A stretch of DNA of 6,304 nt, taken from NCBI GenBank assembly GCA_011525065.1, contig WTIY01000011.1, positions 1-6,304 of the forward strand, read 5' to 3'. How positions within the stretch are numbered: position 1 is the first letter of the stretch; each line of letters starts with the position of its first letter. This DNA is from Flavobacteriales bacterium. Lineage in GTDB: Bacteria; Bacteroidota; Bacteroidia; Flavobacteriales; Flavobacteriaceae. Below the pieces are notes generated by a model that was given only the letters and a program-made list of their open reading frames with translations, did no database searches and had not been told where the DNA came from. The position numbers were made by a program, and so were the translations under genes. This document shows positions 1 to 5,772 of this stretch, piece after piece.

Positions 1-192
1 AGTGATTTTAGTCAATTCTTCTACTGAGTATTCGATGAGTTTTTTATCGGCAACGGCATTACCCACACCACGAGAAACAACAATTTTCTCGAGTTTAGGG
101 ACCTGCATAACGTTGTTGTAACCGAACTCATCGGTCAAGGCAGAAACAACTCTGCTCTTGTATTCTTCTTTAAGTCTTGGTGTGTATCCCAT
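1..192 (-). CDS. rplE: 50S ribosomal protein L5 (uL5), N-terminal part, cut by window edge
   Basis: Partial gene: the first 64 codons are present and the rest lies beyond position 1. L5 binds 5S rRNA and sits in the central protuberance of the large subunit, where it contacts the P-site tRNA and bridges to S13. The visible part begins MGYTPRLKEEY and contains the family block MQVPKLEKIVVSRGVG (residues 29-44), which is clear L5 sequence. ATG at 192-190 is chosen because it lies 2 bases after the rplX stop (TAG, 197-195) and matches the usual L5 N-terminus. There is no Shine-Dalgarno sequence before it. The close spacing to rplX points to translational coupling. The order rplN-rplX-rplE is the standard start of the spc operon, and nothing seems broken in the visible part. 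Confidence 0.96.
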   Translation of the reverse strand, partial: MGYTPRLKEEYKSRVVSALTDEFGYNNVMQVPKLEKIVVSRGVGNAVADKKLIEYSVEELTKIT

Positions 193-194
193 AA

Positions 195-509
195 CTATAA
201 TGCTTGATTCGATTTTTTAGCAAACCTAACTTTCTTGTCACCTTCCATTTTAAATCCTACTCGTGTCGCTTGACCAGATTTTGGATCCTTCAACGAAAGA
301 TTTGAAATGTGAATGGGCGCTTCCATCTCGCTGATCCCACCCTGAGGACTAGCTGCACTAGGCTTCTGGTGTTTCTTCACGAGATTAATCCCTTCTACGA
401 TTGCTTTGTTCTTGTCTTTTAACACGCGAAGTACTTTTCCTTCGCTGCCCTTGTGGTCTCCCGCAGTAACCAATACGAGGTCACCTGATTTTATCTTTAG
501 CTTTTCCAT
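195..509 (-). CDS. rplX: 50S ribosomal protein L24 (uL24)
   Basis: L24 is one of the first proteins to bind 23S rRNA. It starts large-subunit assembly near the 5' end of that RNA and lies close to the tunnel exit. The 104-residue product is the usual bacterial length. Residues about 5-36 form a KOW domain (KSGDLVLVTAGDHKGSEGKV), followed by the typical GINLVKKHQKPS segment (40-51) and a basic C-terminal end. The start codon at 509-507 is 13 bases after the rplN stop. An AGAGGTG-like stretch lies about 20 bases upstream, inside rplN, too far to act as a ribosome binding site. It ends in TAG, two bases before rplE. No missing or unusual segment is visible. Confidence 0.97.
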   Translation of the reverse strand: MEKLKIKSGDLVLVTAGDHKGSEGKVLRVLKDKNKAIVEGINLVKKHQKPSAASPQGGISEMEAPIHISNLSLKDPKSGQATRVGFKMEGDKKVRFAKKSNQAL

Positions 510-522
510 TTCGGTTTTTGCG

Positions 523-891
523 TTAAAGCACCTCTGGTGCTAGTGAGACAATTTTCATGAATTGCTTGTCGCGCAATTCTCGAGCCACTGGTCCGAAAAC
601 ACGTGTCCCTCTCATTTCACCCTGAGGGTTTAATAGAACACAAGCGTTATCATCAAATCGGATGTAAGATCCATCAGGACGACGGACTTCTTTTACAGTG
701 CGCACCACTACGGCTGTGGAGACACTTCCTTTTTTGATGTTTCCATTCGGCGTTGCTTCTTTAACAGTAACCACGATTTTATCACCAATAGAGGCGTATC
801 GTCTTTTGGTACCGCCCAATACACGGATACAAAGCACTTCTTTGGCTCCGGTATTGTCTGCTACTTTAAGTCTTGATTCTTGTTGTATCAT
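523..891 (-). CDS. rplN: 50S ribosomal protein L14 (uL14)
   Basis: L14 is a subunit-interface protein that binds 23S rRNA beside L19 and L3 and makes bridges to the small subunit. In many bacteria it is the docking site of the silencing factor RsfS. The product has 122 residues, the standard length, and can be followed through the whole family: MIQQESRLKVADNTGAKE at the start, RRPDGSYIRFDDNACVLLN at 70-88, and GTRVFGPVARELR at 95-107. The start at 891-889 follows the rpsQ stop by 2 bases (TAATCATG), so the two genes are probably translationally coupled. In Escherichia coli rplN is the first gene of the separate spc operon. Here no promoter or terminator separates it from rpsQ, so it belongs to the same transcript. 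Confidence 0.98.
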   Translation of the reverse strand: MIQQESRLKVADNTGAKEVLCIRVLGGTKRRYASIGDKIVVTVKEATPNGNIKKGSVSTAVVVRTVKEVRRPDGSYIRFDDNACVLLNPQGEMRGTRVFGPVARELRDKQFMKIVSLAPEVL

Positions 892-893
892 GA

Positions 894-1151
894 TTACTTA
901 GCTCTTTCAATAATTTCTACTAATCTCCAACACTTGGTCTTGCTCAATGGACGGGTCTCCATAATGCGAACAGTATCCCCTTCGTTGCAGTCATTTTTTT
1001 CATCGTGCGCGACGTACTTTTTGGTCTTCAACACGAACTTTCCGTACATCGGGTGTTTTACTTTTTTAACCTCGCTAACCACAATGGACTTCTCCATTTT
1101 ATTGCTGGTCACTACCCCGATTCGTTCTTTTCTTAAGTTTCTTTTTTCCAT
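894..1151 (-). CDS. rpsQ: 30S ribosomal protein S17 (uS17)
   Basis: S17 is a primary binder of the 5' domain of 16S rRNA, needed early in small-subunit assembly. The 85-residue product is a normal length. It has the oligonucleotide-binding beta-barrel pattern of the family: RIGVVTSNKMEKSIVV at 10-25, the HPMYGK turn at 33-38, and the signature GDTVRIMETRPLSKTK at 58-73. The start at 1151-1149 lies 17 bases after the rpmC stop. The segment before it is TTGTGCGCCACTGAAAC, with no Shine-Dalgarno sequence. It stops with TAA two bases before rplN. Its place between rpmC and rplN is the usual one. I see no unusual residues. Confidence 0.98.
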   Translation of the reverse strand: MEKRNLRKERIGVVTSNKMEKSIVVSEVKKVKHPMYGKFVLKTKKYVAHDEKNDCNEGDTVRIMETRPLSKTKCWRLVEIIERAK

Positions 1152-1168
1152 GTTTCAGTGGCGCACAA

Positions 1169-1360
1169 TTATTGTACTTCTCTTTTAGTTATTTCAGTCG
1201 CAATTCTCGCTACAGCTCTTCTAAGCCCTCTGAGTTGAATTGGATTTTCCAGCGGAGAGATGGCATGAGCAATACGCAAATCGGCGTGCTCTTTTTTAAT
1301 TTCTGCCAGCTTCTCATGTAATTCCGCTGTTGATGCTTTTGTTATTTCTGATTGTTTCAT
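1169..1360 (-). CDS. rpmC: 50S ribosomal protein L29 (uL29)
   Basis: L29 is a small protein at the tunnel exit next to L23, where nascent-chain factors such as trigger factor and SRP dock. The product has 63 residues and is predicted to be almost wholly two antiparallel helices. The first runs from about residue 10 to 34 (TAELHEKLAEIKKEHADLRI); the second covers the signature LRRAVARIATEITKRE at 46-61. The start MKQSEI at 1360-1358 is 18 bases after the rplP stop and matches the family N-terminus. It is the shortest gene in the window, but its position between rplP and rpsQ and the signature helix leave little doubt. Confidence 0.97.
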   Translation of the reverse strand: MKQSEITKASTAELHEKLAEIKKEHADLRIAHAISPLENPIQLRGLRRAVARIATEITKREVQ

Positions 1361-1378
1361 AATGACAATGTCAATAAA

Positions 1379-1798
1379 TTAAGCTTGATAATCTCTAGAA
1401 ATGATAAACTTCGTTTTTACCGGAAGTTTCTGTGCCGCCAAACGCAAAGCTTCCTTTGCTGTTTCTAAGGACACTCCAGAGACTTCAAACAATACGCGCC
1501 CTGGCTTAACTACGGCAGCCCAATATTCTACGGCACCTTTTCCTTTACCCATACGAACCTCTAACGGTTTTTTAGTGATGGGTTTGTCAGGAAAAATCAT
1601 GATCCAAATCGAACCTTCACGTTTCATGTAACGTGTCGCAGCGATACGCGCCGCTTCAATTTGACGTGCCGTCAAGAAATTTGAGTCTAGCGATTTAATC
1701 CCAAAAGTTCCGTATGACAATTGATTTCCACGACCTGCATTACCTTTCATGCGGCCTTTTTGCGTTTTACGAAACTTTGTTCTTTTTGGTTGTAACAT
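1379..1798 (-). CDS. rplP: 50S ribosomal protein L16 (uL16)
   Basis: L16 organises the A-site tRNA region of the large subunit and is a late assembly protein. The 139-residue product begins MLQPKRTKFRK and carries LTARQIEAAR (42-51), FPDKPITKKPLEVRMGKGKG (69-88) and VKPGRVLFE (97-105), all typical. Arg82 lies in the VRMGKGKG block and corresponds to Arg81 of E. coli L16, which is hydroxylated by RoxA/YcfD there; whether this organism has such an enzyme cannot be seen. The start at 1798-1796 is 20 bases after the rpsC stop, preceded by the purine-rich GACGAAAGAAA but no GGAGG core. Length and order (rpsC-rplP-rpmC) are standard. Confidence 0.98.
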   Translation of the reverse strand: MLQPKRTKFRKTQKGRMKGNAGRGNQLSYGTFGIKSLDSNFLTARQIEAARIAATRYMKREGSIWIMIFPDKPITKKPLEVRMGKGKGAVEYWAAVVKPGRVLFEVSGVSLETAKEALRLAAQKLPVKTKFIISRDYQA

Positions 1799-1818
1799 TT
1801 TCTTTCGTCTTTAAAAAA

Positions 1819-2544
1819 TTACTTTCTGTTACGTCGTGACTTGTTACCGCCACGTCCAGAATTTCCTTTTCCACCGGATTTCTTGTTTGAAAGGCCCACT
1901 AAAGGTGACAATTCTCTTTTGCCGTATACCTCTCCTTTCATGATCCATACCTTGACCCCTAAACGACCGTAAGTCGTGTGGGCTTCTGCCAAAGCATAAT
2001 CGATATCCGCTCTGAATGTCGACAAGGGGATACGACCATCCTTATAGGCCTCAGAACGCGCCATTTCGGCACCGTTTAAACGACCTGAAATCTGCACCTT
2101 AATTCCCTCTGCGTTCATGCGCATTGAGGCCGCAATGGCCATCTTGATGGCACGACGATAAGAGATACGGTTCTCGATTTGACGAGCAATGCTCGAGGCC
2201 ACCAAGAAGGCATCCAATTCCGGACGCTTGATTTCGTGAATGTTGATCTGTACTTCCTTGCCAGTAATTTTCTTAAGTTCTTCTTTCAGCTTGTCTACCT
2301 CTTGACCCCCTTTACCAATAATGATTCCAGGACGGGCCGTCGTGATAGTAACGGTTACAAGTTTTAAAGTTCTCTCGATAATTACGCGAGACACACTGGC
2401 TTTACTCAAACGAGCATGAACGTATTTTCTAATCTTGTCGTCTTCGGCGAGTTTATCACCGTAGTCGTTGCCACCGTACCAGTTGGATTCCCATCCTCTG
2501 ATGATCCCTAAACGGTTTCCGATTGGATTTGTCTTTTGTCCCAT
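1819..2544 (-). CDS. rpsC: 30S ribosomal protein S3 (uS3)
   Basis: S3 lines the mRNA entry channel of the small subunit and, with S4 and S5, unwinds structured mRNA. The 241-residue product starts MGQKTNPIGNRLGI. It has a KH domain with the GKGG loop at 77-80 (PGIIIGKGGQEV) and the C-terminal S3 domain with SGRLNGAEMARSE (153-165) and AEAHTTYGRLGVKVW (186-200). The basic residues linked to helicase activity in E. coli (Arg131, Arg132, Lys135) are present as Arg130, Arg131 and Lys134 in YRRAIK. The last 20 or so residues form a loose Gly/Lys/Arg/Ser tail, common in flavobacterial S3 and not conserved in sequence. The start is 7 bases after the rplV stop (TAGAAAGCAAATG). Confidence 0.98.
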   Translation of the reverse strand: MGQKTNPIGNRLGIIRGWESNWYGGNDYGDKLAEDDKIRKYVHARLSKASVSRVIIERTLKLVTVTITTARPGIIIGKGGQEVDKLKEELKKITGKEVQINIHEIKRPELDAFLVASSIARQIENRISYRRAIKMAIAASMRMNAEGIKVQISGRLNGAEMARSEAYKDGRIPLSTFRADIDYALAEAHTTYGRLGVKVWIMKGEVYGKRELSPLVGLSNKKSGGKGNSGRGGNKSRRNRK

Positions 2545-2551
2545 TTGCTTT

Positions 2552-2959
2552 CTAGCTTTGTGTGTTATCGTTAGCTCCTAAAACCAAAGTTACATGGTTG
2601 GAACGCTTTCTTATTCTGTGTGCACGACCTTGTGGTGCGGTACGAAGACGCTTGAGCATGCTGCCACCGTCTACGCGAATTTCTTTAACAAAAAGGTCGG
2701 CGTCTTCCAAAGAAGCATCTTCGTTTTTGGCTTGCCAGTTGGCAATGGCCGATAACAAAAGCTTCTCCAAACGGCGTGAGGCCTCTTTTTGGCTGAATTT
2801 TAAAATATTCAAGGCGTGATTGACCTTTTCACCACGAACTAAGTCGGCAACCAAGCGCATCTTGCGCGGTGATGTTGGGCAATTGTTCAACTTAGCGAAA
2901 TACTGTGTTTTTTTCGCTTCCTTGATTTGTTCTGCTCTTTCTCGTTTACGAACTCCCAT
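2552..2959 (-). CDS. rplV: 50S ribosomal protein L22 (uL22)
   Basis: L22 contacts all domains of 23S rRNA, and its long beta-hairpin forms part of the peptide exit tunnel constriction together with L4. The product has 135 residues. Family landmarks are the NNCPTSPRKMRLVADLVRG block (25-43), the helix with LLLSAIANW (67-75) and the hairpin region around residues 97-118 (DGGSMLKRLRTAPQGRAHRI), followed by RKRSNHVTLVL. The extended basic N-terminus (MGVRKRERAEQIKEAKK) and short C-terminal tail are typical of Bacteroidota. The hairpin tip, where insertions or deletions give macrolide resistance in other bacteria, is of ordinary length. The start is 6 bases after the rpsS stop, in TAATAAGCCATG. 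It ends in TAG. Confidence 0.97.
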   Translation of the reverse strand: MGVRKRERAEQIKEAKKTQYFAKLNNCPTSPRKMRLVADLVRGEKVNHALNILKFSQKEASRRLEKLLLSAIANWQAKNEDASLEDADLFVKEIRVDGGSMLKRLRTAPQGRAHRIRKRSNHVTLVLGANDNTQS

Positions 2960-2965
2960 GGCTTA

Positions 2966-3244
2966 TTATTTTTTTCCTTTGTTCTTGTTTCCACCATGGC
3001 CACGGAATGATCGTGTCGGCGAAAATTCACCTAATTTGTGTCCTACCATGTTTTCGGTCACATAGACAGGGACAAATTGCTTACCGTTGTGGACTGCAAT
3101 GGTTTGACCCACAAAATCCGGTGTAATCATCGAGGCACGAGACCAAGTTTTGATGACCGTCTTTTTGTTGGACTCCACATTGGCCGCAACTTTCTTATCT
3201 AGCTTATAGTGAACGTATGGTCCTTTTTTTAATGATCTTGGCAT
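2966..3244 (-). CDS. rpsS: 30S ribosomal protein S19 (uS19)
   Basis: S19 sits in the head of the small subunit, forms a complex with S13 and contacts the large subunit and the A-site tRNA. The 92-residue product is the usual length and almost fully alignable by eye: SLKKGPYVHYKL at 4-15, TWSRASMITPDFVGQTIAVH at 33-52, and the signature VTENMVGHKLGEFSPTRSFR at 62-81. It ends in a basic GHGGNKNKGKK tail. The start is 3 bases after the rplB stop (TAAATCATG), so translational coupling to rplB is likely. It ends with two consecutive in-frame stop codons (TAATAA, 2968-2963), a possible safeguard against readthrough into rplV. Confidence 0.98.
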   Translation of the reverse strand: MPRSLKKGPYVHYKLDKKVAANVESNKKTVIKTWSRASMITPDFVGQTIAVHNGKQFVPVYVTENMVGHKLGEFSPTRSFRGHGGNKNKGKK

Positions 3245-3247
3245 GAT

Positions 3248-4072
3248 TTATTTCTTTCTACGTTCTACAATGTATTTATTACTCGCTTTAGTCTTAGATC
3301 GCGTGCGATATCCTTTAGCTGGGATACCCTTACGAGATCTTGGGTGTCCTCCTGAAGAACGCCCTTCACCACCACCCATTGGGTGATCCACTGGGTTCAT
3401 AACCACCGCACGAGTGCGAGGACGACGACCCAACCAACGTGAACGACCAGCCTTACCAGACACCAACAACTGGTGGTCGCTGTTTGATACAGCACCAATT
3501 GTCGCTGAACAGGTCACCAAAATCATTCGGGTTTCACCGGATGGTAATTTAACCGTAGCGTATTTACCTTCACGAGCCATGAGCTGAGCAAAAGCACCAG
3601 CACTTCTGGCCATGACCGCGCCCTGTCCAGGATGCAATTCAATGCATGAGATAATGGTTCCAAGAGGGATTTGCGAAAGAGGAAGGGTATTTCCTATCTC
3701 TGGCGCAGCGCCTTCTCCTGAAACTACGTTTTGTCCAACCTGAAGACCGTTTTGCGCAATGATGTATCGCTTTTCACCGTCTTGGTAGTTGAGCAGGGCA
3801 ATAAATGCTGTGCGATTTGGATCGTACTGAATTGAGGCTACGGTTGCGGGTATACCGTGCTTATCGCGTTTGAAATCGATAATTCGATAACGCTTCTTGT
3901 GACCACCACCGATATAGCGCATGGTCATTTTTCCTTGACTGTTTCTTCCCCCTGAACGTTTTTTCGGAGCGAGCAAACTCTTCTCCGGCTTATCAGTCGT
4001 AATGGCGTCAAATCCATTCACGACTCTAAATCGCTGTCCTGGGGTGATTGGTTTTAATTTTCTTACTGACAT
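3248..4072 (-). CDS. rplB: 50S ribosomal protein L2 (uL2)
   Basis: L2 is a core large-subunit protein needed for subunit association and for peptidyl transferase activity. At 274 residues it is full length. It carries the RNA-binding OB-type region (SQGKMTMRYIGGGHKKRYR, 45-63), the SH3-like region around LHPGQGAVMARSAG (147-160), and the C-terminal MNPVDHPMGGGEGRSSGGHP block (225-244). His230 corresponds to E. coli His229 (numbered without Met), the residue most often tied to activity, and is present. The second histidine of the E. coli DHPHGGG motif is Met232 here, as I recall for other Bacteroidota. The start lies 27 bases after rplW, the second largest gap of the window, and that gap shows no hairpin or Shine-Dalgarno sequence. 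Confidence 0.98.
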   Translation of the reverse strand: MSVRKLKPITPGQRFRVVNGFDAITTDKPEKSLLAPKKRSGGRNSQGKMTMRYIGGGHKKRYRIIDFKRDKHGIPATVASIQYDPNRTAFIALLNYQDGEKRYIIAQNGLQVGQNVVSGEGAAPEIGNTLPLSQIPLGTIISCIELHPGQGAVMARSAGAFAQLMAREGKYATVKLPSGETRMILVTCSATIGAVSNSDHQLLVSGKAGRSRWLGRRPRTRAVVMNPVDHPMGGGEGRSSGGHPRSRKGIPAKGYRTRSKTKASNKYIVERRKK

Positions 4073-4099
4073 TGTTGTCTGTTATTCATCTAAATTGCT

Positions 4100-4390
4100 T
4101 TAGATATTAGCATAAAAATCTATTGTATCACCTTCCGCCACCTGTACAATTGCTTTTTTAATCGCATTTGTTTTACCAGTTTGAATCCCTGTTTTCGTGT
4201 AACGAACACGGCGATCTGGGCGGACATTAATCGTGCGAACTGAAGTTACTGAAACACCGTATGCAGCTTCAACTGCATTTTTGATTTCAATCTTGTTCGC
4301 CTTAGGGTTCACCACAAAGGTGAAGCAGTTAAAATCCTCCGCATTGCGCGTGGCTTTCTCCGTAATAATAGGTTTAATTAAGATATCCAT
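4100..4390 (-). CDS. rplW: 50S ribosomal protein L23 (uL23)
   Basis: L23 stands at the exit of the peptide tunnel and is the main docking point for trigger factor and for SRP. The 96-residue product starts MDILIKPIITEKATR; Glu11 in ITEKAT matches the E. coli Glu18 that holds trigger factor. The usual ferredoxin-like pattern follows, with FTFVVNPKANKIEIKNAVEAAYGVSV (23-48) and a C-terminal strand ending GDTIDFYANI. The loop between strands (residues about 57-78) is Arg/Lys/Thr rich, as expected for the rRNA-contacting arm. The start is 7 bases after the rplD stop. It sits between rplD and rplB, the universal order. Confidence 0.97.
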   Translation of the reverse strand: MDILIKPIITEKATRNAEDFNCFTFVVNPKANKIEIKNAVEAAYGVSVTSVRTINVRPDRRVRYTKTGIQTGKTNAIKKAIVQVAEGDTIDFYANI

Positions 4391-4397
4391 CTTGTGT

Positions 4398-5027
4398 CTA
4401 TTTACTTAAGTTTTCTTCAATACTTTCCAAAGAACCTTCAAACAACACAAGGCTGTTTGCATTCATAATCTTGTAAGTGCTTAATTCTGAGTTATTTACA
4501 ACCTCAGTGCCTTGCAAATTACGCGACGACAAATATACATTATTATTCGAGTCACCCAAGACAAACAAAGATTTTTTGTTTTCGAGGCCTAAAGACTGTA
4601 ATAATACCGTGAATTCTTTGGTTTTTGGCGTGTCCATGTTGAAATCCTCCAACACCACGATCGCTTTGTCTTGGGCTTTCATGCTCAAGGCAGATCGTCG
4701 CGCCAAACGCTTTAAATTTTTGTTGAGTTTAAACCCGTAATTCCGCGGTCTCGGTCCAAAAAATCGACCTCCTCCTTTGAAAATACCAGATTTGATGCTT
4801 CCCGCACGTGCAGTACCGGTTCCCTTTTGCTTTTTAAGCTTACGGGTACTCCCTGTAATTTCTGACTTTTCTTTGGCTTTGTGCGTTCCTTGACGCTGAT
4901 TGGCCAAATATTGCTTCACGTCTAGATAAACTGCGTGATTGTTGGGCTCAATACCAAATACGTCCTTCGAAAGGTCCACCTTTCTTCCCGTATCTTTTCC
5001 GTTTCTGTCTAATACTGCTACCTTCAT
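4398..5027 (-). CDS. rplD: 50S ribosomal protein L4 (uL4)
   Basis: L4 binds 23S rRNA domain I and reaches into the exit tunnel with a long loop. In E. coli it is also the autogenous repressor of the S10 operon, acting on the leader RNA by transcription attenuation and translational repression. The product is 209 residues from ATG at 5027-5025. A longer reading to 5072 would add 15 residues (MCAWSQKRLSNNYKV) that overlap rplC and do not resemble the family; MKVAVLDRNGKDTGRK is the normal L4 start. The tunnel loop spans about residues 59-105, with KKQKGTGTARAGSIKSG (65-81) and GPRPRNYGF (91-99). The C-terminal half has LVLFEGSLESIEENLSK, typical of Flavobacteriia. The start overlaps the rplC stop by one base in TAATG, so translation is probably coupled by re-initiation. 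It ends in TAG. Confidence 0.97.
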   Translation of the reverse strand: MKVAVLDRNGKDTGRKVDLSKDVFGIEPNNHAVYLDVKQYLANQRQGTHKAKEKSEITGSTRKLKKQKGTGTARAGSIKSGIFKGGGRFFGPRPRNYGFKLNKNLKRLARRSALSMKAQDKAIVVLEDFNMDTPKTKEFTVLLQSLGLENKKSLFVLGDSNNNVYLSSRNLQGTEVVNNSELSTYKIMNANSLVLFEGSLESIEENLSK

Positions 5028-5638
5028 TACTTTGTAATTGTTAGATAAGCGTTTTTGTGACCAGGCACACAACCTTTGACCACAAGCAGATTCTTTTCAG
5101 GAACCACTTTTAACACGCGTAAGTTTTCAACTTTCACTTTAGAGTTACCCATCTGACCTGCCATGCGCATTCCTTTGAATACACGTGCAGGATATGATGC
5201 AGCACCGATCGATCCAGGAGCACGCAAACGATTGTGCTGACCGTGAGTCGCCTGACCCACACCGCCAAATCCGTGGCGCTTTACTACCCCTTGAAATCCT
5301 TTTCCTTTTGAAATTCCTGCCACATCGACGAACTCTCCTTCGATGAAGTGTTCTACCGTCACAGTATCTCCTAGTTTGTAATCTTCTTCAAATCCTTGGA
5401 ACTCGACGACTTTTCGCTTGGCAACAGTCCCTGCTTTTTGGGCATGGCCCTGAGCAGCTTTATTTACCGTCTTTTTGTCATCGAAACCCAGTTGAAGCGC
5501 TTCATACCCGTCAACCTCTTTGGTTCTGACTTGGGTAACAACACAGGGCCCAACCTCAATCACGGTACAAGGAATGTTCTTTCCTCGCTCGTCAAAGATG
5601 CTGGTCATCCCTATCTTTTTTCCAATTAACCCAGACAT
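5027..5638 (-). CDS. rplC: 50S ribosomal protein L3 (uL3)
   Basis: L3 is one of two proteins that start large-subunit assembly; a long loop reaches near the peptidyl transferase centre. The product is 203 residues. The globular part starts MSGLIGKKIGMTSIFDE and the central extension carries GVVKRHGFGGVGQATHGQ (117-134), GSIGAASYPARVFKGMRMAG (142-161) and QMGN. In E. coli the residue after GSIG is Gln150, methylated by PrmB; here it is Ala146, so that modification cannot occur at this position. The start at 5638-5636 follows an A/T-rich stretch (TTAAAAAGTAACATTT) without a Shine-Dalgarno sequence, 133 bases after the end of rpsJ and about 33 bases after a terminator-like hairpin. The 3' end overlaps rplD by one base. 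Confidence 0.98.
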   Translation of the reverse strand: MSGLIGKKIGMTSIFDERGKNIPCTVIEVGPCVVTQVRTKEVDGYEALQLGFDDKKTVNKAAQGHAQKAGTVAKRKVVEFQGFEEDYKLGDTVTVEHFIEGEFVDVAGISKGKGFQGVVKRHGFGGVGQATHGQHNRLRAPGSIGAASYPARVFKGMRMAGQMGNSKVKVENLRVLKVVPEKNLLVVKGCVPGHKNAYLTITK

Positions 5639-5671
5639 AAATGTTACTTTTTAATTATTTAATTTTTATTC

Positions 5672-5703
5672 AAAAAAACAGGACCAAAATAACTTCAGTC
5701 CTG
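5672..5703 (-). terminator. intrinsic terminator-like hairpin with U7 between rpsJ and rplC
   Basis: In the RNA, CAGGAC (5703-5698) pairs perfectly with GUCCUG (5684-5679). The stem can continue through two U-G wobbles and two A-U pairs to about ten base pairs, closing a loop of five bases (GUUAU). Seven U residues follow (5678-5672) after the closing G. This is the form of a Rho-independent terminator, but its six-pair G+C-containing core is modest, so partial termination is more likely than a full stop. rplC to rplE would otherwise be cut off, and no promoter is visible downstream, which argues for an attenuator. Confidence 0.6.
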
Positions 5704-5751
5704 AATATTATTTTGTTTCCGTTTTTCCCTCGCACGCAGCTCAGGACATGT

Positions 5752-5767
5752 GCTCACTTCAGTGAGC
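5752..5767 (-). other. perfect hairpin just after the rpsJ stop
   Basis: GCUCAC and GUGAGC form a perfect six-pair stem around the four-base loop UGAA; on paper a seventh U-A pair leaves only two loop bases. It begins 5 bases after the rpsJ stop codon (TAA, 5775-5773). No U run follows, so it is not a terminator by itself. It could protect an RNA 3' end, or be the first stem of the candidate attenuator. A terminating ribosome on rpsJ would cover it, which could link rpsJ translation to folding downstream. Confidence 0.5.
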
Positions 5768-5772
5768 GGTCA

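Larger units (their letters stand above)
5639..5772 (-). promoter_or_regulatory. rpsJ-rplC spacer, candidate transcription attenuator / r-protein leader
   Basis: This 134-base stretch is by far the longest non-coding part of the window; all other gaps are 27 bases or less. Read along the transcript it contains, in order, a perfect hairpin (5767-5752), a GUCCUGAG segment (5747-5740), an A-rich linker, a second hairpin (5703-5679) followed by seven U, and an A/T-rich lead-in to the rplC start. GUCCUGAG can pair with UUCAGGAC (5705-5698), which contains the left arm of the second hairpin, so the two pairings exclude each other. This is what is seen. The reading as an attenuator is inference. E. 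coli controls the S10 operon through L4 acting on a leader before rpsJ; here rpsJ follows fusA directly and the leader-like segment lies after rpsJ. I see no Bacteroidota-type promoter (TTTG, about 20 bases, TAnnTTTG) in it. Confidence 0.55.

Noticed and set aside
698..3065. Several plus-strand open frames (for example 698-901, 880-1188, 1401-1631, 2179-2367, 2562-2819, 2820-3065)
   Set aside because: All are antisense to clearly conserved ribosomal protein genes and show no family resemblance; they are shadows.
3400..3590. L2 with one histidine of the DHPHGGG motif changed to Met232 as a possible functional loss
   Set aside because: The critical histidine (His230, E. coli His229 without Met) is kept, and DHPMGGG is, as far as I recall, usual in Bacteroidota.
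5028..5072. Longer rplD start adding 15 residues
   Set aside because: The extension overlaps rplC, does not resemble L4, and MKVAVLDRNGKDTGRK is the normal L4 N-terminus in the TAATG junction.
4477..5629. Plus-strand open frames 4477-4740 and 5396-5629
   Set aside because: Antisense to rplD and rplC, with no recognisable product.
5639..5680. Bacteroidota promoter (TTTG with TAnnTTTG) in the A/T-rich stretch before rplC
   Set aside because: A TTTG occurs, but the only distant match to the second box (TAACATTT) is 24 bases away instead of about 19-20 and would place the start of the transcript inside rplC.
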